Made by a program: the position numbers and the translations under genes. Positions 36,176-43,696 of a stretch of 64,000 nucleotides of DNA are shown here, one piece after another. Location of the stretch: NCBI GenBank assembly GCA_041741095.1, contig JBGSKQ010000129.1:1-64000 (forward strand), in the 5' to 3' direction. The first letter of the stretch is position 1. Every line of letters starts with the position of its first letter. The notes beneath the pieces are model-generated. The model worked only from the letters and a program-made list of their open reading frames with translations. It ran no database searches and was not told the DNA's origin. Source of the DNA: UBA6168 sp041741095. GTDB taxonomy: Bacteria; Bacteroidota; Bacteroidia; Chitinophagales; Saprospiraceae.

Positions 36176-36234
36176 GGACTATCCGCTTTGTCAAAACTGG
36201 ACGCTTCTGGTAGTCCAATTAACCTGTTCCTTTG
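36176..36234 (+). promoter_or_regulatory. candidate MocR operator and promoter, copy 2
   Basis: GGACTA (36176-36181) and TAGTCC (36211-36216) are again 29 bp apart, with CTGGAC (36197-36202) between. Ten bp later is TTCCTTTG (36227-36234), one base off TAnnTTTG. By my count 35 of 48 positions match copy 1. It lies 11 bp after the protease stop and upstream of a terminator at 36285. Confidence 0.55.
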
Positions 36235-36284
36235 TTGGCAAGAGATACTTCATTTTTTTATACTCAATCCATTTGTTAGTTTAC

Positions 36285-36312
36285 CCTCCGGGTAAGTCCC
36301 GGAGGTTTTTTT
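36285..36312 (+). terminator. rho-independent terminator
   Basis: A perfect 8-bp GC-rich stem (CCTCCGGG with CCCGGAGG), a 5-nt loop, and seven T follow. It could end the protease transcript, a short transcript from operator copy 2, or both. Confidence 0.8.
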
Positions 36313-36313
36313 A

Positions 36314-36476
36314 AGAGCTTGTTTGCGATTTGGTACTTGAGACAAAAACGAGCTATTTTTTGTCAGTTTTTTAGGTTTTTGAAGGCGCATAGTTTAGCTA
36401 CGCAACTGAAAAAAGCTGAAAAAATGGCGAAAAAGAGCCGTTTTTTGGCCAAGTGACCAAATCGCAAACAAGCTCT
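36314..36476. repeat. 163-bp element bounded by a perfect 21-bp inverted repeat
   Basis: Positions 36314-36334 and 36456-36476 are exact inverse copies (AGAGCTTGTTTGCGATTTGGT). Further partial self-complementarity inside (AAAACGAGC with GAGCCGTTTT; GCGCATAG with TAGCTACGC) suggests the RNA or single strand folds into a long hairpin. There is no coding capacity. It resembles a MITE or large palindromic repeat. Its right arm ends 12 bp before the DinB start. Confidence 0.7.
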
Positions 36477-36488
36477 AAAATCTACAAT

Positions 36489-37013
36489 ATGCAATTCGAC
36501 CTACATCAATCTATCGAAATATTGGAAAGAACTCCAACTGTGCTAAAAAGCCTATTGTCCGGCTTATCTGATGAATGGGTTATGCAAAATGAGGGCGGTG
36601 AAAGTTGGAGCCCATACGATGTGGTCGGGCACCTGTTACACGGCGAAAAGACGGATTGGATGGCCAGGATGAACATTATTTTACAATATGGGGAGAGCGT
36701 GCCATTTGAACGCTTCGACCGTTTCGCCCAATTTACGGATAGCAAGGGCAAAACGCTGGATCAACTCTTGGAGGAATTCACCCGATTGCGCCACGACAAT
36801 TTGCGCAGCCTCAAAAACACCGCCCTGGACGGGGATGCCCTTGATCGCAAGGGCACCCACCCTGTCTTGGGCACCGTGACACTGCGTCAGCTTTTGGCGA
36901 CCTGGACAACGCACGATCTTGCCCATATAGTCCAGATTTCAAGGGTAATGGCCAAATTGTACAAAGAAGAAATCGGCCCCTGGACAGCTTTTTTTTCTGT
37001 GGTCAATACCTAA
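36489..37013 (+). CDS. DinB-like domain protein
   Basis: The 174-residue product has the four-helix DinB/YfiT-like pattern: N-terminal IEILERTPTVLKSLLSGLSD, the first histidine in YDVVGHLLHGEKTDWMARM, and the paired histidines in LATWTTHDLAHIVQISRVM. These three His usually hold a metal ion. Family members include thiol transferases using bacillithiol or mycothiol and many with unknown roles. The ATG at MQFDLHQSIEIL follows the palindromic element by 12 bp; upstream in-frame codons fall inside the element and are excluded. A GNAT gene follows 48 bp later. Confidence 0.88.
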   Translation: MQFDLHQSIEILERTPTVLKSLLSGLSDEWVMQNEGGESWSPYDVVGHLLHGEKTDWMARMNIILQYGESVPFERFDRFAQFTDSKGKTLDQLLEEFTRLRHDNLRSLKNTALDGDALDRKGTHPVLGTVTLRQLLATWTTHDLAHIVQISRVMAKLYKEEIGPWTAFFSVVNT

Positions 37014-37061
37014 ATCAGCCCGATTTTTACGAACTTGGTTTTTTAATTAAAAGAAAAGAGA

Positions 37062-37526
37062 ATGGACATACAAATAGTTGATTATCAACCACAACACAAA
37101 CAGCGCTGGAAAGAAATCAATGAAGCCTGGATTAAAAAGCACTACAATATGGAGGAAATTGACCACCAGCATTGCAGCAATCCAGAGGAGTCCATTTTGG
37201 CCGGTGGCGGCCAGATTTTGATTGCCTTGGAAGGAGATGAAGTAGTAGGAACGGTGGGCCTTATCAAAGACGATGACGCAAGCTATGAAATGATAAAAAT
37301 GGCGGTTGACGAGCGATATCGGGGACATGGAATTGGGGAAATATTATGCATCGCCGCTATTGAAAAAGCTAAGTCCTTGAATGCCAGATTGTTTTATTTA
37401 TTGTCCAATACAAAAGGCTCAAAAACGGCCATTACCCTCTACCGTAAACTCGGTTTCGTAGAAGTCCCGCTGGCAAAACAAGAGTGGGAAAGGGCAGATA
37501 TTCAAATGGAAATGCGCTTTAGGTAA
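37062..37526 (+). CDS. GNAT-family N-acetyltransferase
   Basis: A 154-residue protein with the GNAT core: acetyl-CoA-binding motif A in MAVDERYRGHGIGEILCIAA (R-x-x-G-x-G/A form) and motif B in FYLLSNTKGSKTAITLYRKLG. It should transfer an acetyl group from acetyl-CoA to an amine. The substrate is not predictable. It lies 48 bp behind the DinB gene, likely in one transcript. Confidence 0.9.
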   Translation: MDIQIVDYQPQHKQRWKEINEAWIKKHYNMEEIDHQHCSNPEESILAGGGQILIALEGDEVVGTVGLIKDDDASYEMIKMAVDERYRGHGIGEILCIAAIEKAKSLNARLFYLLSNTKGSKTAITLYRKLGFVEVPLAKQEWERADIQMEMRFR

Positions 37527-37541
37527 TTGAAATCCCAATAT

Positions 37542-37952
37542 TTAATTCCAATCAAATACTTCCCGAACTTTCGCAATTTTCTGGTTCATGGTCATGCTAT
37601 CTGCCGTTTCAACCGCAAGCAAATGAGGGTGAAAGTTATTGTTGTCCTTGATGGCTTTTACCAAACCATCTTTCGCCTCTGCTGGGCCAAAAATGAACAA
37701 TTCATCCTCAGATTGGACCTGTTTCATAATTTCTTCAAAATAGCCGGACTCTTGGTGTTTGCGGCGTTCGGTATGTTTGCTCTCAGAAGTGGCCATTTGT
37801 GGCCCCCAAGGCGAAACAGTCCGGGAACCGCCTGCTATTTTTCCAAAATCAATGTCGGATTTGATGCAATTGACCGTTGGCTCACCTTTTCCTTCCAGCG
37901 TGATGATGTCCGCTTGTTTGAAATCGAGCCATATTCCGCTTTGTTTTTTCAT
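37542..37952 (-). CDS. conserved protein, possibly eRF1-domain-3/host-attachment-like fold
   Basis: The product is 136 residues (MKKQSGIWLDFKQADIITLE at the N-terminus; TERRKHQESGYFEEIMKQVQ and ELFIFGPAEAKDGLVKAIKD in the middle; SMTMNQKIAKVREVF near the end). The order of a short N-terminal strand, a basic HTERRKHQ patch and the FGPAEAK loop resembles bacterial/archaeal eRF1-domain-3 or host-attachment-like proteins, but I hold this only as a suggestion. The frame is clean and the protein is soluble with no signal peptide. It is convergent with the GNAT gene, with the stops 15 bp apart. Confidence 0.7.
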   Translation of the reverse strand: MKKQSGIWLDFKQADIITLEGKGEPTVNCIKSDIDFGKIAGGSRTVSPWGPQMATSESKHTERRKHQESGYFEEIMKQVQSEDELFIFGPAEAKDGLVKAIKDNNNFHPHLLAVETADSMTMNQKIAKVREVFDWN

Positions 37953-38039
37953 GGTGGTAGAATTTTGAGAAGGGTTTTTAGGCTCAATGGCAACTTTTCC
38001 TTTATTAAAACAAAGTGGGAATTAAGGAGTTTAGGTTTT

Positions 38040-38321
38040 TCAAATTATTTCCTCAAAATCCTCCCCTTGAACCGTTTTCACTGCTCTGCCCAAAACTTCG
38101 TTTTTCATCTGATGCATAACTGAGAATTGGGCTAAAACAGCGTGGCAAAACTGCTCGTCCACCAATTTTTCTAAATCCTGAAAACTGGACGTTGCTTGGC
38201 TTTCCCGGAACTTATAGGTCTGCTCATACAAGCCTGCTTCAAATTTAATGGACAATTTATTGTCCATTTTAAAAACCGTAATTTTCATAACAGGATGAGC
38301 AATATTGCCTATGATACGCAT
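38040..38321 (-). CDS. small conserved protein of unknown function
   Basis: A 93-residue soluble protein (MRIIGNIAHPVMKITVFKMD, KLSIKFEAGLYEQTYKFRES) with a beta-rich N-terminal half and a helical C-terminal half. I recognise the pattern from other Bacteroidota as an unnamed conserved family near DUF2520 genes. It starts 3 bp after the stop of the DUF2520 gene, which strongly suggests translational or at least transcriptional coupling. The function is unknown. Confidence 0.72.
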   Translation of the reverse strand: MRIIGNIAHPVMKITVFKMDNKLSIKFEAGLYEQTYKFRESQATSSFQDLEKLVDEQFCHAVLAQFSVMHQMKNEVLGRAVKTVQGEDFEEII

Positions 38322-38324
38322 GGA

Positions 38325-39104
38325 TTATTGATTTTTTGTTGATTTTATATGCAAGTTCAGCAATTCGTAAATCTCTTTATAATTCGGATATTTTTCCAGG
38401 AATTGCAAATGGCGCTGTATGGTTTCCTCATCCCCACGTATGGCAGGCCCAGTCTGCATGGAGGCTGGAGTGCCAGTTCCCAATTTATTGACAGTCTCCT
38501 GGATCAATGGCAACAACAGTTCAAAGGGCAATTGCTCCTTTTCCAACAATTGGTGGGATATGTGGAATAGATAATTGGTAAAATTATTGGCAAAAACGGC
38601 TGCAACGTGCAGCACTGCCCGCTGTTGGTCGTTGACGGCATAGACTTTTGGGGAAAGCTGCAAGGCCAATATTTTCAGCATTTCCATATCTTCTGGTTTC
38701 AGAGCGTCCAAACAAATTGGGATTTGTGAAAAGTCTGGTTTTTTGCCCAATGAAAAACTCTGCAAAGGGTAAAACACGCCGCAATGTTTCACATTTTGTC
38801 CGCTCAGGACAGTAATTGGCGTGGAGCCAGAAGTATGGGCGATGAGCTTGTCTTTAAATATATGTTGTGAAAAATGGGAAGCTATATTTTTGATGGCATC
38901 ATCTGGAACCGCCAGTAAATACAGGTCTGCACGGTCGTTTATTTTATCTAAATCATTGGTGAAATCAGCTTTAACGTCATGAGCAAGTACCTTGGCTTTT
39001 TGCAAATCACGGCTGAAAACCTGCACAATATCGTTGCCCACCTCATGCAGCTTGCGGGCGAGGTGGCTACCTACTTTTCCAGCGCCGATAATGGTGATTT
39101 TCAT
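38325..39104 (-). CDS. Rossmann-fold and DUF2520 domain protein
   Basis: The 259-residue product has an N-terminal NADP-binding fold (MKITIIGAGKVGSHLARKLH) and the TSGSTPITVLSG region, followed by the helical DUF2520 domain (VLHVAAVFANNFTNYLFHIS, TPASMQTGPAIRGDEETIQR). It resembles ketopantoate or pyrroline-5-carboxylate reductases in fold, but the substrate is unknown. It is followed, 3 bp later, by the small conserved gene. A structured gap of 101 bp separates it from ccmF upstream. Confidence 0.88.
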   Translation of the reverse strand: MKITIIGAGKVGSHLARKLHEVGNDIVQVFSRDLQKAKVLAHDVKADFTNDLDKINDRADLYLLAVPDDAIKNIASHFSQHIFKDKLIAHTSGSTPITVLSGQNVKHCGVFYPLQSFSLGKKPDFSQIPICLDALKPEDMEMLKILALQLSPKVYAVNDQQRAVLHVAAVFANNFTNYLFHISHQLLEKEQLPFELLLPLIQETVNKLGTGTPASMQTGPAIRGDEETIQRHLQFLEKYPNYKEIYELLNLHIKSTKNQ

Positions 39105-39128
39105 GATTAAGGATTTGAGTAAAAAAAA

Positions 39129-39195
39129 CCTGCCTTTCGGCCAACGTTGTAGTCCCGATAACTATCGGGAGAAACCCCGACGACGTTTTTTTAAG
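39129..39195 (-). terminator. structured region, probable terminator after ccmF
   Basis: CCCGATA/TATCGGG forms a 7-bp hairpin inside a larger AACGTTGT/ACGACGTT pairing. On the minus strand the sequence continues GGCCGAAAGGC and ends in eight T, as expected for a terminator of ccmF. On the plus strand a run of seven T also follows. Confidence 0.5.
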
Positions 39196-39205
39196 CATAC
39201 AAACG

Positions 39206-42040
39206 CTAAGCCTTTGCTTTCATCCTTCTAAACATAGCTACAGTCAGCCCAGCCATCATTAATATTGTGCCCAGCCAAAACAGGTTAATGCCTGGGAAAA
39301 TAATGGCTTCCAATACGATATAGTCTGTTCGGTAGGATTTTTTGGCGATTTGTACGGGTATGGTGTCGAACATATCCGTTTTCCCTTGGGCAATTTGCAC
39401 GTCAAACGTCTCTGTATCTGGGTTAATTTTGGTCAAATATAGATGCAAATTGGCGGCTGGTAATTCCGCTGGAGGCGTAAGAAATCCGCCCTGCCGTATC
39501 ACGAAAAGTGGCTCTACTGTTCCCAATTTTTCCCCATTTTGGAATACATCAAACATGGCGGCAACTGCCACATCGCCTTCCTGTTTTTGGTAAGTAGCTT
39601 CAGATGGGTTCTTATTGACGCCGGAAAAACGGATGGTCAATCCGTTCAAATTGATTTCGTCGCCCTGTTTGAAGGTGAAATTTTTGTATTCCAATTGGGT
39701 CTCCGCCTCCATTATTTTTATCAAAATCTCTTCGTTGAGGCGCACTTTGAAGCTAAGTTCATTAAGTTGAACAGGAAATGCGCCCCACAACTGACCCCGC
39801 AAATAAACCAACGGCTCTGCCTGAAATACAGTGTCTTTTTTCCTGAACTCAATCAATGCACTAATAGCCAAGTCGCCAGGTATAGGCTCATATTCCGGGT
39901 GGCTGGGGTTTCGGTTGATAGCCTTTACAATGGCTTCAGTTTCGAGGATGGTCGGCTGGCCACTCGCTGTTTCTACCGTATCTCTAATAATGGTCGGCTC
40001 GTTGAGTTTCAGGAAATAAGTCTGGTATTTCAACTCTTTTTCCCGCTCCTGAGCTATTTCAAAATCGGCTTCTTTCTCTGGCAAAGTGGCGATATGTGTG
40101 AAAATATCCTTGCCCAAATAACGCTTCGTAGAAGGGTTGTAAGCCACCACTTTCGTCACCTTATTATCGTAAACGGCGGCAGGTTTAACAGAAAATTTCT
40201 CCCGCACATTGCCCGACTCGTCCAATTTTTCATAGTTCACCACAAAGGTGCGCAGGTTGCCCTCAATGGTGTCTTTTTCGTAGGTCACACGGTAGCCGCT
40301 CATGTACATGGGCGTGTTCTTGAAAAGCAGGACGTTTTTCTCCAACATGGACTCGTCCAGCAGGTTGCGCTGTACCATGGGATTGGAAGAAATATGCTGC
40401 TTGTTCAAGCCGGAAGCGATGATGCCGACAAGCATTAAACCAAAACCTATGTGGGAAAATGCAGACCCGGCCAGTTTCAGGTTGCTTTTTAAAAAAGAAA
40501 AAATATAGTCCAGGTTGGCCGTGACGGTAAAAAAGCCGCTGAAGGTGAGCAACCAAAATTGCCAGCCGCCCATTTGAATCCAAAAACTGGTGGCGATAGT
40601 GAGCAATATGGCCAATGCCGAGGTAATGGCTATATGTTTTACAAAAGCCTTTTTATTGCCCTGCCAATTGAATTCCTTATATCTTAAAAATTGGGCAGAT
40701 GCACTCAGAAAACCAATAAATACGCCTATCCAAAGCTGGTATTTGTTGTAATGTTCAATAGGATTATGGATGACGTAACCATCAAAACTTGGATTAAATG
40801 CCTTTACTATTTTATTCACAACAGGCAATGAAGTGGACGCCGTGATGATGGTCGCCGAAAACAACAAAACCAAGGCTCCGATAAACATCCAAAATTCCTT
40901 TGAGGCAAATGCTTCTTCTTTTTCGGGGGATGGAATGTTTTTATTTCTCCAAATAAACAGCCCGCCGGCCACCAGCAGGAATGCGCCAATAAACAGTATC
41001 AATTGCGCCTCCAAACCCATTTCGGTAAAGGCGTGGACGGAACTTTCGCCCAAAACCCCGCTGCGGGTAAGGAACGTGGAATATAGCACCAGGATGAACG
41101 AAATGAGGTAAAACAGATAAGTGCTTTTGTAAGAATAACCCGTGCTACGGGCAACGAGGTGCGTATGGATGCCTGCAATGAGCGTGATCCAAGGCACCAG
41201 CGACATATTTTCAACTGGATCCCAGGCCCAATAGCCGCCGAAACTCAAGGCCTCATAAGCCCAGGCACCGCCCATTAAAATGCCCGTTCCCAAAATCGCC
41301 CCGCTGAACAAAGCCCAAGGCAAGGCAGGTTTCAACCATTCTTTATGTTTTCCTGTCCAAAGGCCTGCAATTGCGAAGGCAAATGGCACTGCCGTTGACG
41401 CAAAACCCAAAAACAAGGTCGGCGGGTGGATGGTCATCCAATAGTTTTGCAACAACGGATTGAGGCCGTTGCCGCTCAAAAGACTCACATAATCCGCATT
41501 GTTGAACAGGGGAATATTCATGGTATCCCGCAGCAACAGGAGTGGGTTGCTGCCGATTTTGGTTTCTGTCGTAATATAAATCCCCAAAATCATGGACAGG
41601 ATGAAAGCCTGTATAAAGGACAAAACCGACATCACGGGTGACTCCCATTCCTTGGCCGTTTTCATCAAAATTCCGCCCAGCACGATGTGCCAAAACATCC
41701 ATAAAAGGAAACTGCCCTCCTGTTCTTGCCAAAAAGCGGAAAAAATGTACTTGAAGGGCAATTCATCGGAGACTACCTTTTGGGCGTAGGCGTATTCGTA
41801 GCGTTTTTCAATCAAAATAAACAAAATGCTGCCAATGACGGCCAAAACGCTCAGGCTGTGCAGGATAAAAGACCAACGGCCTATTTTTCGCCAATTTCCA
41901 AATGCCGGCAATTCTCCTTTTTGCGTAGCAAAAAAATAGCCCACCGTCGCCAGCAAGCTGCATACAAAGCCAAACAGGATTGCAAAATGACCCAATTCCT
42001 TTGGCCACAGCAATTCTCCAATGTAGTTTATTTCTTCCAT
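39206..42040 (-). CDS. ccmF: cytochrome c heme lyase subunit CcmF/CcsA-type
   Basis: The 944-residue polytopic membrane protein shows the tryptophan-rich heme-handling motif (SFGGYWAWDPVENMSLVPW) plus many hydrophobic helices, the conserved MTIHPPTLFLGFAS and a large periplasmic part before a C-terminal helix. CcmF joins heme to apocytochrome c. It lies downstream of ccmE on the same strand. Other maturation genes (ccmA, ccmB, ccmC, ccmG) are not in the window. The 102-bp gap to ccmE carries a heptamer repeat. Confidence 0.95.
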   Translation of the reverse strand: MEEINYIGELLWPKELGHFAILFGFVCSLLATVGYFFATQKGELPAFGNWRKIGRWSFILHSLSVLAVIGSILFILIEKRYEYAYAQKVVSDELPFKYIFSAFWQEQEGSFLLWMFWHIVLGGILMKTAKEWESPVMSVLSFIQAFILSMILGIYITTETKIGSNPLLLLRDTMNIPLFNNADYVSLLSGNGLNPLLQNYWMTIHPPTLFLGFASTAVPFAFAIAGLWTGKHKEWLKPALPWALFSGAILGTGILMGGAWAYEALSFGGYWAWDPVENMSLVPWITLIAGIHTHLVARSTGYSYKSTYLFYLISFILVLYSTFLTRSGVLGESSVHAFTEMGLEAQLILFIGAFLLVAGGLFIWRNKNIPSPEKEEAFASKEFWMFIGALVLLFSATIITASTSLPVVNKIVKAFNPSFDGYVIHNPIEHYNKYQLWIGVFIGFLSASAQFLRYKEFNWQGNKKAFVKHIAITSALAILLTIATSFWIQMGGWQFWLLTFSGFFTVTANLDYIFSFLKSNLKLAGSAFSHIGFGLMLVGIIASGLNKQHISSNPMVQRNLLDESMLEKNVLLFKNTPMYMSGYRVTYEKDTIEGNLRTFVVNYEKLDESGNVREKFSVKPAAVYDNKVTKVVAYNPSTKRYLGKDIFTHIATLPEKEADFEIAQEREKELKYQTYFLKLNEPTIIRDTVETASGQPTILETEAIVKAINRNPSHPEYEPIPGDLAISALIEFRKKDTVFQAEPLVYLRGQLWGAFPVQLNELSFKVRLNEEILIKIMEAETQLEYKNFTFKQGDEINLNGLTIRFSGVNKNPSEATYQKQEGDVAVAAMFDVFQNGEKLGTVEPLFVIRQGGFLTPPAELPAANLHLYLTKINPDTETFDVQIAQGKTDMFDTIPVQIAKKSYRTDYIVLEAIIFPGINLFWLGTILMMAGLTVAMFRRMKAKA

Positions 42041-42106
42041 TTTTGTTTGAAGTCATTGGCCTTCTGTCATCTGAAATTGGTGGGCTGTTTCGCTTCGTTC
42101 ATAAAA

Positions 42107-42134
42107 AATGACCAATGACAAATGACTAATGACG
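42107..42134 (+). repeat. heptamer tandem tract AATGACN x4
   Basis: Four units in perfect register: AATGACC, AATGACA, AATGACT, AATGACG. The tract lies in the ccmE-ccmF gap and resembles the octamer tracts elsewhere in position and degeneracy. Confidence 0.7.
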
Positions 42135-42142
42135 CCTTGGCA

Positions 42143-42541
42143 TTACGTCCCCTTCTCGGATTTGATATACACCTCTTCGTCCTTGTATTTCGAGGGGCAT
42201 TTCAGCAATACATCGGAGGCAATGAACTCATTCCCAGCCATTTTGCCGGAGACCACGATTTGTTCGGATTTTTCAAAATCCTGCGGCTTGGCACGGTTCA
42301 GCACGACCTTGCTTTCTTCACCGTTTGTGTCTTTTACATAAAAAGAAAAGTAGTTTGGATTTTCCTCTGGGTTGTAGTACATCTCCTTGTCCTTGGCAAG
42401 GGTGCCGTTCACTTTTACGGGTTTGCCGGATTCACGGGCCACCTCGAAATTGGCATAAGTGCTCATGTCCTTCGAGGCGTTGGTCAACAGCGCTATGGCA
42501 GAGACTATCATGACCACAGCGATGATATAGATTTTTTTCAT
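42143..42541 (-). CDS. ccmE: cytochrome c maturation protein CcmE, CxxxY type
   Basis: A 132-residue heme chaperone with an N-terminal membrane anchor (KKIYIIAVVMIVSAIALLTN) and the OB-fold pattern (VKVNGTLAK, YFSFYVKDTNGEESKVVL, VVSGKMAGNEFIASDVLLK). Classic CcmE binds heme through a histidine in HxxxY. Here the motif reads C-P-S-K-Y at LLKCPSKYKDE, the CxxxY variant described for some archaea, Desulfovibrio and others. This points to a variant maturation system in which heme attaches through Cys. ccmF follows 102 bp later. Confidence 0.9.
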   Translation of the reverse strand: MKKIYIIAVVMIVSAIALLTNASKDMSTYANFEVARESGKPVKVNGTLAKDKEMYYNPEENPNYFSFYVKDTNGEESKVVLNRAKPQDFEKSEQIVVSGKMAGNEFIASDVLLKCPSKYKDEEVYIKSEKGT

Positions 42542-42640
42542 GTCGTGAAAATTTTGTCCAAAGGTAGAGGCTTGGAAAGCAATCTACCAAAATCAAGTTG
42601 TCAAACAAGTGTCAATGACGTTGGTTTCAAGCGGTTGCAG

Positions 42641-43696
42641 CTATTTCAGGTAAATTAATTTTTCCCGTCTTTTGGTCATCACGCCAATGGGCTCAAGGTC
42701 AAAACCCTGGGCGTGCGTTGTTTTATGAAAATCAATCTCCGCATCGGGCGAAACGGCCACCAGAAGGCCACCGCTGGTCTGCGGATCGCAACAGATATTG
42801 CGCTGATAATCCGTCACTTCCGCAACTGTATGCCCATAGCTGTCCCAATTTCTGATCGTGCCGCCGGGTACACAATTTTCATTTAGGTAAAAATTCAAGG
42901 CCGCTTTGTCGAGCAGGGGCAGTTTTTCAAAAAACACATCGGCGCTCGTAGCCGAAGAATTGCACATTTCTCCCAAGTGGCCAAACAGGCCAAAACCCGT
43001 CACGTCCGTCATGGCATTCACGCCTGGCAATTTGCCCAAATCCTCGCCGATTTTATTCAAAGACACCATGCTGTTCTTGGCCAGTTGGGCATGTTCCACC
43101 AATAACTTGCCCTTTTTCTGCGCCGTGGTGAGGATGCCCACGCCGATGGGTTTTGTCAAATACAACTTGTCGCCTGGCCTTGCCCCGCCGTTTTTTTTCA
43201 TGTTTTTAATTTCCACCCGACCAGTAACGGCCAGGCCGAAAATAGGCTCAGGTGAATCAATGCTGTGGCCACCTGCCAGCGGGATTCCTGCATCGGCACA
43301 GGCGCTCCTGGCCCCAGCCACCACTTCATTCGCCACTTCTGGCGGCAGCAAGTTGATCGGCCAACCCAAGATGGCTATGGCCAAAATAGGTGTACCTCCC
43401 ATTGCATACACGTCGCTGATGGCGTTCACGGAAGCGATGCGGCCAAAATCGGCAGGATCGTCCACGATAGGCATAAAAAAATCGGTGGTGCTGATGATGG
43501 CCGTGCCGTCGCCAAGGTCCATCACGGCGGCGTCGTCCCGCTCTTCGTTGCCGACGAGCAAGTTTTTGAAAAAAGCCTTGCCGCCGACGTGGTGGAGGAT
43601 TTGATCCAGCACCTTAGGAGCAATTTTGCAACCACAACCTGCGCCGTGGCTGTACTGCGTGAGCTTTATTTCTTTGATGTCAAAGTCTATTGTCAT
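42641..43696 (-). CDS. selD: selenide, water dikinase (selenophosphate synthetase)
   Basis: The 351-residue enzyme makes selenophosphate from selenide and ATP. The N-terminal motif SHGAGCGCKIAPKVL is intact, with Cys at the position where some species carry selenocysteine, and the Lys three residues later. Other family segments are GDGTAIISTTDFFMPIVDDP, GGTPILAIAILGWPIN, GGHSIDSPEPIFGLAVTG and the late CCDPQTSGGLLVAV. Its first 17 bp overlap the 3' end of mnmH, so the two are cotranscribed. The product supplies selenium to MnmH. Confidence 0.96.
   Translation of the reverse strand: MTIDFDIKEIKLTQYSHGAGCGCKIAPKVLDQILHHVGGKAFFKNLLVGNEERDDAAVMDLGDGTAIISTTDFFMPIVDDPADFGRIASVNAISDVYAMGGTPILAIAILGWPINLLPPEVANEVVAGARSACADAGIPLAGGHSIDSPEPIFGLAVTGRVEIKNMKKNGGARPGDKLYLTKPIGVGILTTAQKKGKLLVEHAQLAKNSMVSLNKIGEDLGKLPGVNAMTDVTGFGLFGHLGEMCNSSATSADVFFEKLPLLDKAALNFYLNENCVPGGTIRNWDSYGHTVAEVTDYQRNICCDPQTSGGLLVAVSPDAEIDFHKTTHAQGFDLEPIGVMTKRREKLIYLK

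Noticed and set aside
36314..36476. An insertion sequence upstream of the DinB gene
   Set aside because: The 163-bp element has no coding capacity, so at most it is a non-autonomous element.
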